Assembly (NCBI GenBank): GCA_958496175.1
Contig: OY292274.1
Location: forward strand, 30,605,482-30,669,481
Direction of reading: 5' to 3'
Source: Sisyra terminalis
Lineage: Eukaryota; Arthropoda; Insecta; Neuroptera; Sisyridae
DNA length: 64,000 bases
In this document: piece after piece, positions 59,397-64,000 of the stretch
How the letters are laid out: each line of letters opens with the position of its first letter
Numbering within the stretch: the stretch's first letter is position 1
Notes under the pieces: generated by a model
What the model was told of the DNA's origin: nothing
The model's input: the letters and a program-made list of their open reading frames with translations, nothing else
Database searches by the model: none
Translations under genes and position numbers: made by a program

Positions 59397-62300
59397 CAAT
59401 ATGTACGTTTTATAATAATTATATTTTTGCACTGTAAAATCAAGAGAGACCTACAAAAAAGAAAGTAGTATAAGTGAAACGTAAATTACTGACTTACGTA
59501 TAGCAAAACATGAATGTAGAAGAAAATAATAATAGAAAAATGCTGATTTACATGAATAGGGCTTTCGTAAACAATAGTATGGATAATAGACTATAAGTGT
59601 CTTATATGTTGTCTGCAATATGCTCTTGATTGTCTGTATTAACGGTAAATTACTATCCCATACTATAACTAATTCGGTTCAAGTTCAATGTAAACTTTAT
59701 GACCTTGATATGCCATTCAGTTTAAATTAGTTTATTTATGTATACACCCATTGACTCACAATGTGGAACAAACACTGAATCATATTAAGTGTAGGTATAT
59801 CTAGATTATCTACTTGTGTAAATGAGGTTAAATTTTAGCTCAATATTATCAGAATATTGTTATGAAATTAAACTCAGTCTTCAGATTATGTAGTTAGTAA
59901 GAAGTACATTATGTTTGAATATAAAAGGATGAACTTTAACATTCAAAATATTGAAATTTAACGGAATAACTACTTTTTTTTATTAAAGCTCAAATATGTG
60001 TTGAACCAAAAATACTTTGTGGGTAACTGTTTGGATATTTTTAGTTGAAAAAGAATCATAATCACAGCGCTTAAAATAAGAAATAAGTATTTATCAATTT
60101 TATATTTAAATTAGTTGAGAATACGGAGTTATTTGAAAGATTTACAATTAACATCAAATGTATGCAAATGAAATTACTTAGGTTCATCGCTAAAGAATGA
60201 GATGATTGATAATTCGATGGATTTAATTAATTGATTCAAAACTTTGCTTATGCCAGAATACAAACATTGTTTGTAGTAATAGATAAATCAATAGTCGATT
60301 TGATTATTGTAATAGTTTAGGTAGTCGAGGTGCTTTGACATGGCGTCATTGGTCCTTGTAATGCATTGTGGTCTTGACAATTGGTTTGATGTAACAATAT
60401 AACAATTAATTATATCAATAACTAACGACCGTCTGTGGTTTACCAAAGGTGTTGTTTCTCTAAACGCGGAACGATTATTAAATTTTCAATCGATTACGAA
60501 TGGTTTTAATTTTATTTGAGAGACATATATAAAACGTTTTGGCATCGAAATTCAAAATTGAACTTTGGCAGCTGTTCAATTCTATTTCTCTAAATTACAA
60601 GCTGAAATTTCATACAAGGACATTTAAAGATGTCACGAACAAATCAGAGTTGCATCAACTGTAACTTTTGTAATCGAAATTTAGTTTAGCAATACTTATA
60701 GAAGTACCAATGATTGCATAGTAGCTGCTGTTTGGGTAAAGAGAACGCCTGTGGCGAAAACGTCTACGACATCACGACTTACATTTGTTACAAGATTGAC
60801 ATATAAGTAGTTGATTCTTATATTTATTGTGTGTTCTCTATACAATTTTGTACTTAAACGATTTTATAAATTATTTTTTTTGTTTTTTAGCAGAATTACA
60901 TTTGTTAAAATAAAAATCTATAAATATATAATATTTTCCTTGTTCAAATAAAAATGCAGATGTTTTTGTATACCTAAAAGAATTTCGGTTAAATAAAGAA
61001 GAGCGCCTTTTCAAGATTTTGTGAAATATATGATAAATATTGAGATGCCTATCAGACCTTTTTATTATTAAGGTCATAAATATTGTGTTGAGAATTTCAC
61101 GCAAATCGGACGCATTGAAAAGAAGAGGAAAACACAACTTATTTATTTGATAAATATTTTCATAAAAAATAATATTTTTGTAGAGCTTATGACTTTCTTC
61201 TTCATTAAAGTTAATTTCATTTTATTTAATTGTTGATACTCACTAACTTAACAATTATTTTAAATCTCAGATTTATTTTTGAGAAATAAAAATGATATGT
61301 AGTTCAAAATATTGATGAAACTATGTGTAAGTAAAAAGAAAAAGTAATTTTTCTCTCCGTTCCATTTTGTTTGTTTCATAGCCAATATCGTTTGTTTGAA
61401 GATTTGTTTTTCAATAAAGAATTGAAAGCAATAGATAGAAAAGATAATCGCTACAATCAATAACTTGCGGGGTAAAATCTTGGCCAGTCATACATTGAAT
61501 GTTTTATGTACCATGACGATTCAAAATAAGTGAAATATTGGTAAATGTGACCACCGAAAATCTACAACAAAGAGGCAAATGCTTTTGCCTCTTATTCGAT
61601 TGTTATGCAGTATCCGATGCGTCAATACTTGCACATTTGTACGTAAAGCTCATATTTCCCAACTTCAATCCCTTCCATTCGCAAATATAAATACGATGGG
61701 CGCACAGACACAAGTACATGTGCTGAGAAAATACATGCTAGCACATCTATATACGCGCACATATAACGGTGATAAAAAACACGGGAATCGTTTCTTGCAA
61801 TTTCCTGGCAATAAGGAAACGCGCGAATTGAATAGAAAAAGGAAGCATATGCGGCGGAAGAAATAAGAGTCAGATGGAGAAAAACAGATAGGTTATGGGA
61901 GGGAACTGAGAATATTAAGAATGTACAGGACGATTTGGGATAGGATTATTCTACAGGTGCACATGAAGTTTTCTATTTTTTACCGTCAAATGAAATATTT
62001 AATAAAAATATATCTTTATATCAGTATTGCTATATGCTTTTTGATGAAAATATTGATTTATTATGGTGTTGGATAGAATTAATTTAATAAATCTCATAAA
62101 TTATAGTTTGCATTACAATAAAGATTCAATACATACAACTGAAACAAAAATAAGTATGAAAGCTCGGCAAAAAAATTACATTAAAGAATAATTTCACTGT
62201 AACCATGCAATTTGGTATGAAATAAAAATAATAAAGCCTATACAAAGGAAAAAAAGAGAATAAATTTCATTTTAAATCTTAAAAATTAGTTAAAAAAAAT

Positions 62301-62559
62301 AACAAATATTGTAACAGGATTTGCTACAATTGTATTGAGTCTATGTTTTCAGTGATTTTTGATTTGGTGAAAATGAATCACTAAATAAATAATTAATATT
62401 TTAATTACTATACTCACGGAACATAATTATTAGCATATCACAATCACTTTCAAAAATCTCTGCTGAATTAATAGTGAAAGTCTCTTCAGGACTTCCGACT
62501 CCTTGTATAAGTAATCGGGGTTTCCGGTTTCTTGAAACTTGCAAAGTTCATTTTTTTTT
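59397..62559. other. AT-rich non-coding DNA
   Basis: No supported gene. A 95-codon frame at 61579-61866 (basic, no domain) is in slightly GC-richer DNA; I do not call it. Confidence 0.5.
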
Positions 62560-62723
62560 TTTGGTTGTTTGTTATTATTTACCGTCGCTTTATAACTGCT
62601 ATGGTTTTTAGCGGCTCAAGGATTAATAAAAATTCGTAAATCAAGAAATATCGAAATTTGAACCCAACACCTACCAGTTTTGGAGCGGTAACCTTAACCA
62701 TAGTCACAAGGTCACTAGTAGGT
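62560..62723 (-). repeat. tRNA-headed SINE-like repeat, copy 3
   Basis: Minus strand: head near 62723 (ACCTACTAGTGACC), box-B-like GGGTTCAAAT at 62664-62655, body with ATATTTCTTGATTTACG, and tail AGCGACGGTAAATAATAAC followed by A-rich sequence (complement of the T-run at 62550-62562). The poly(A)-like tail supports retroposition. Confidence 0.65.
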
Positions 62724-63019
62724 TTTGAATACTCTAGATTGTTCGATCGATCGATATTGTTAGATTGAAATTATCCTGTCCTTTTCGTTTGTCGATTCCA
62801 GAGCATTCCGCCGTTCGTCATTGATACCTATGCTAGCTACATACTTTTTAGCTGCTAATTTATGCAATGTGGAAGCAAAAATGTAACGATTAAGCTTTCA
62901 TTAAAGAAAGAATTAAGAACCAAATCGTCTACATGGAGGCTGATCAAATGATACTTCTGCTCCTGTTTAACAAAGATGACAACTGATGGATCATTTGAGA
63001 AATGGGAATTACACGAGAA
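62724..63019. other. short non-coding spacer
   Basis: Mixed-complexity sequence with no recognisable feature; it may be the upstream part of the degraded LINE that follows. Confidence 0.4.
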
Positions 63020-63610
63020 CAAACTATTGCTACATGGTTAGACATGGTTAACTTATAGTTCTGTGACAGATAATGGATCTGACGCTGATATATGGAAAAC
63101 TTCAGATTCTAGTGGTTTGAAATTTTAATCCCTTCGGGGGACCTTTATATATTAGTCCGAAATATAGTGCTGATTTGTATAGATGTTAACGAAGAGACTT
63201 GAAAAAAAATTAAAATATATGTGTAAAAAGTGTTAATAAATAAAACCATAGGTCCACTTTAAATAGCTATGGGAGTGCCAGCGTCATTAGTGATCTGACC
63301 GTCAAAACCGTAACGTTGGATTGGATTCTGGGATATAAGAGCAAACTGAAAACTGGGGAACGAAAAAGTAGATGTTCTTGCTTGTCGAGGGTCACCGATA
63401 CCAATCGTTGGCCCCAAACCAGTGTTCGGGGTCACAAAATCAGTAGTAAGAAAAACTATCGTAAAGTGACTTTGTACTAATCATTGCTCTTTGTGCAGCG
63501 ACACTAAGAGACAAAGGCAAAGCAATAGAATGATGAGATATCCTTACCCAATTCTAACTAGTGAAATACGAAGCTTAAGTATGATCTTAAGTAGATCATC
63601 AATGAAAATC
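63020..63610 (+). pseudogene. degraded LINE RNase H region
   Basis: Plus strand. From about 63265 one frame reads NSYGSASVISDL...VTLDWILGYKS, matching the WVPGH region of LINE RNase H. After a one-base shift, GNEKVDVLACRGSPIPIVG, PKPVFGVTKSVVRKTIV, stop, then LCSDTKRQRQSNRMM follow the family pattern GNExADxLARxGS...GPEPxFGxxxS...W...GxxQ+K. Further upstream (about 63080) VTDNGSDADIW may be the start of RNase H (YTDGS) but is weak. It differs from the LINE at 38.3 kb (which has HQGIDGNEQADEAAK), so it is another lineage. Inactive. Confidence 0.72.
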
Positions 63611-64000
63611 AAGTTCATAGGTATGATTTTGATGTAATATAAAAATGAAATTTAGTATAATAATTTTAAAATCACCTGTAGATTGACAGTATTGCAATAG
63701 AAAATAAATGGAGACCTGTTCTCGGATATATGTGATTGAGGTTTTGGTATTTTTGTTGAATAAGAGGGTCATGAAATTGGTTATGACGAAAATGTTCTAC
63801 AAGAAGTGCGTGCATTCCATCGATTGACGTTCTTATTTCTCCATCAAAATTTGTAAGAATTTTTCATTCGTTCTTTATAAACCATACCCTAAGACATTTT
63901 ATCTTTTACAAAAACGATTATGCTTGTCCTAAAAGCGTCAAAGAATTGATAATTTCATCCTTTATTATAAGAACGTCGCATTTTTGTATGTCAGAAATTC
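63611..64000. other. AT-rich non-coding DNA to window end
   Basis: Nothing recognisable. Confidence 0.5.

Noticed and set aside
61579..61866. 95-codon basic frame
   Set aside because: No domain, no coding signature beyond slightly raised GC.

Overview
The window is AT-rich, intron-poor eukaryotic DNA packed with transposable elements. The set of families (Ty3/gypsy-type LTR elements, Helitrons of the A|TC...CTAG|T kind, an I-clade-like LINE, mariner, hAT-like ends, tRNA-headed SINE-like repeats) points to an arthropod, most likely an insect. The order cannot be fixed from sequence alone. I find no confident host gene, no rRNA, no CRISPR and no bacterial-style operon. Almost all readable protein sequence is transposon-derived, and most of it is broken.

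Layout. 1-1860: 5' part of an LTR retrotransposon on the minus strand (692-bp LTR with inverted TGTTACG/CGTAACA ends, TATA box, tRNA-Lys-type primer binding site, leader, gag-like ORF running off the left edge). 4.2 kb: first of three related tRNA-headed SINE-like repeats (others at 59.2 and 62.6 kb). 6.05-13.35 kb: a Helitron-like composite with two candidate 5' ends (6046, 6693) and a 3' end at 13350. It holds an inverted duplication whose AT-repeat loop received a 2.8-kb gypsy-type element with identical LTRs and one intact 727-codon ORF. To its right lie a Rep-domain relic (+ strand, with a 77-bp intron-like gap) and a helicase relic (- strand). 14.4-16.9 kb: a hAT-like non-autonomous candidate, a mariner relic and an inverted-repeat MITE. 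21.3-22.5 kb: MITE-like copies. 27-28.3 kb: imperfect inverted repeats flanking the 3' end of a LINE. 31.8 kb: a second Helitron helicase relic. 36.4-37.4 kb: a nearly 1-kb palindrome.

38.3-40.7 kb: a 5'-truncated LINE with RT and RNase H, poly(A) tail and 12-14 bp target-site duplication; one extra A in an A-run breaks RNase H. 42.2-42.7 kb: a diverged tandem repeat. 43.7-48.4 kb: a Helitron-like element split by a second related Helitron inserted into a (TA)n run. 50.4-52 kb: GC-rich CGGCCG-core minisatellite around a short transposase-like ORF, next to a Helitron 5' end and a degraded LINE RT piece. 57.1 kb: hAT-like end. 63.0-63.6 kb: degraded LINE RNase H region. The long stretches between are AT-rich and hold no gene I can support; a few GC-richer islands (15.4, 20.8, 23.9, 41.2, 54.4 kb) could be conserved regulatory DNA.

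The elements do not cooperate as a pathway. The organising theme is nesting: later insertions use TA-rich loops and microsatellites of earlier ones. The liveliest item is the gypsy-type deletion derivative at 8.08-10.85 kb, whose identical LTRs imply recent movement using enzymes supplied by another copy.
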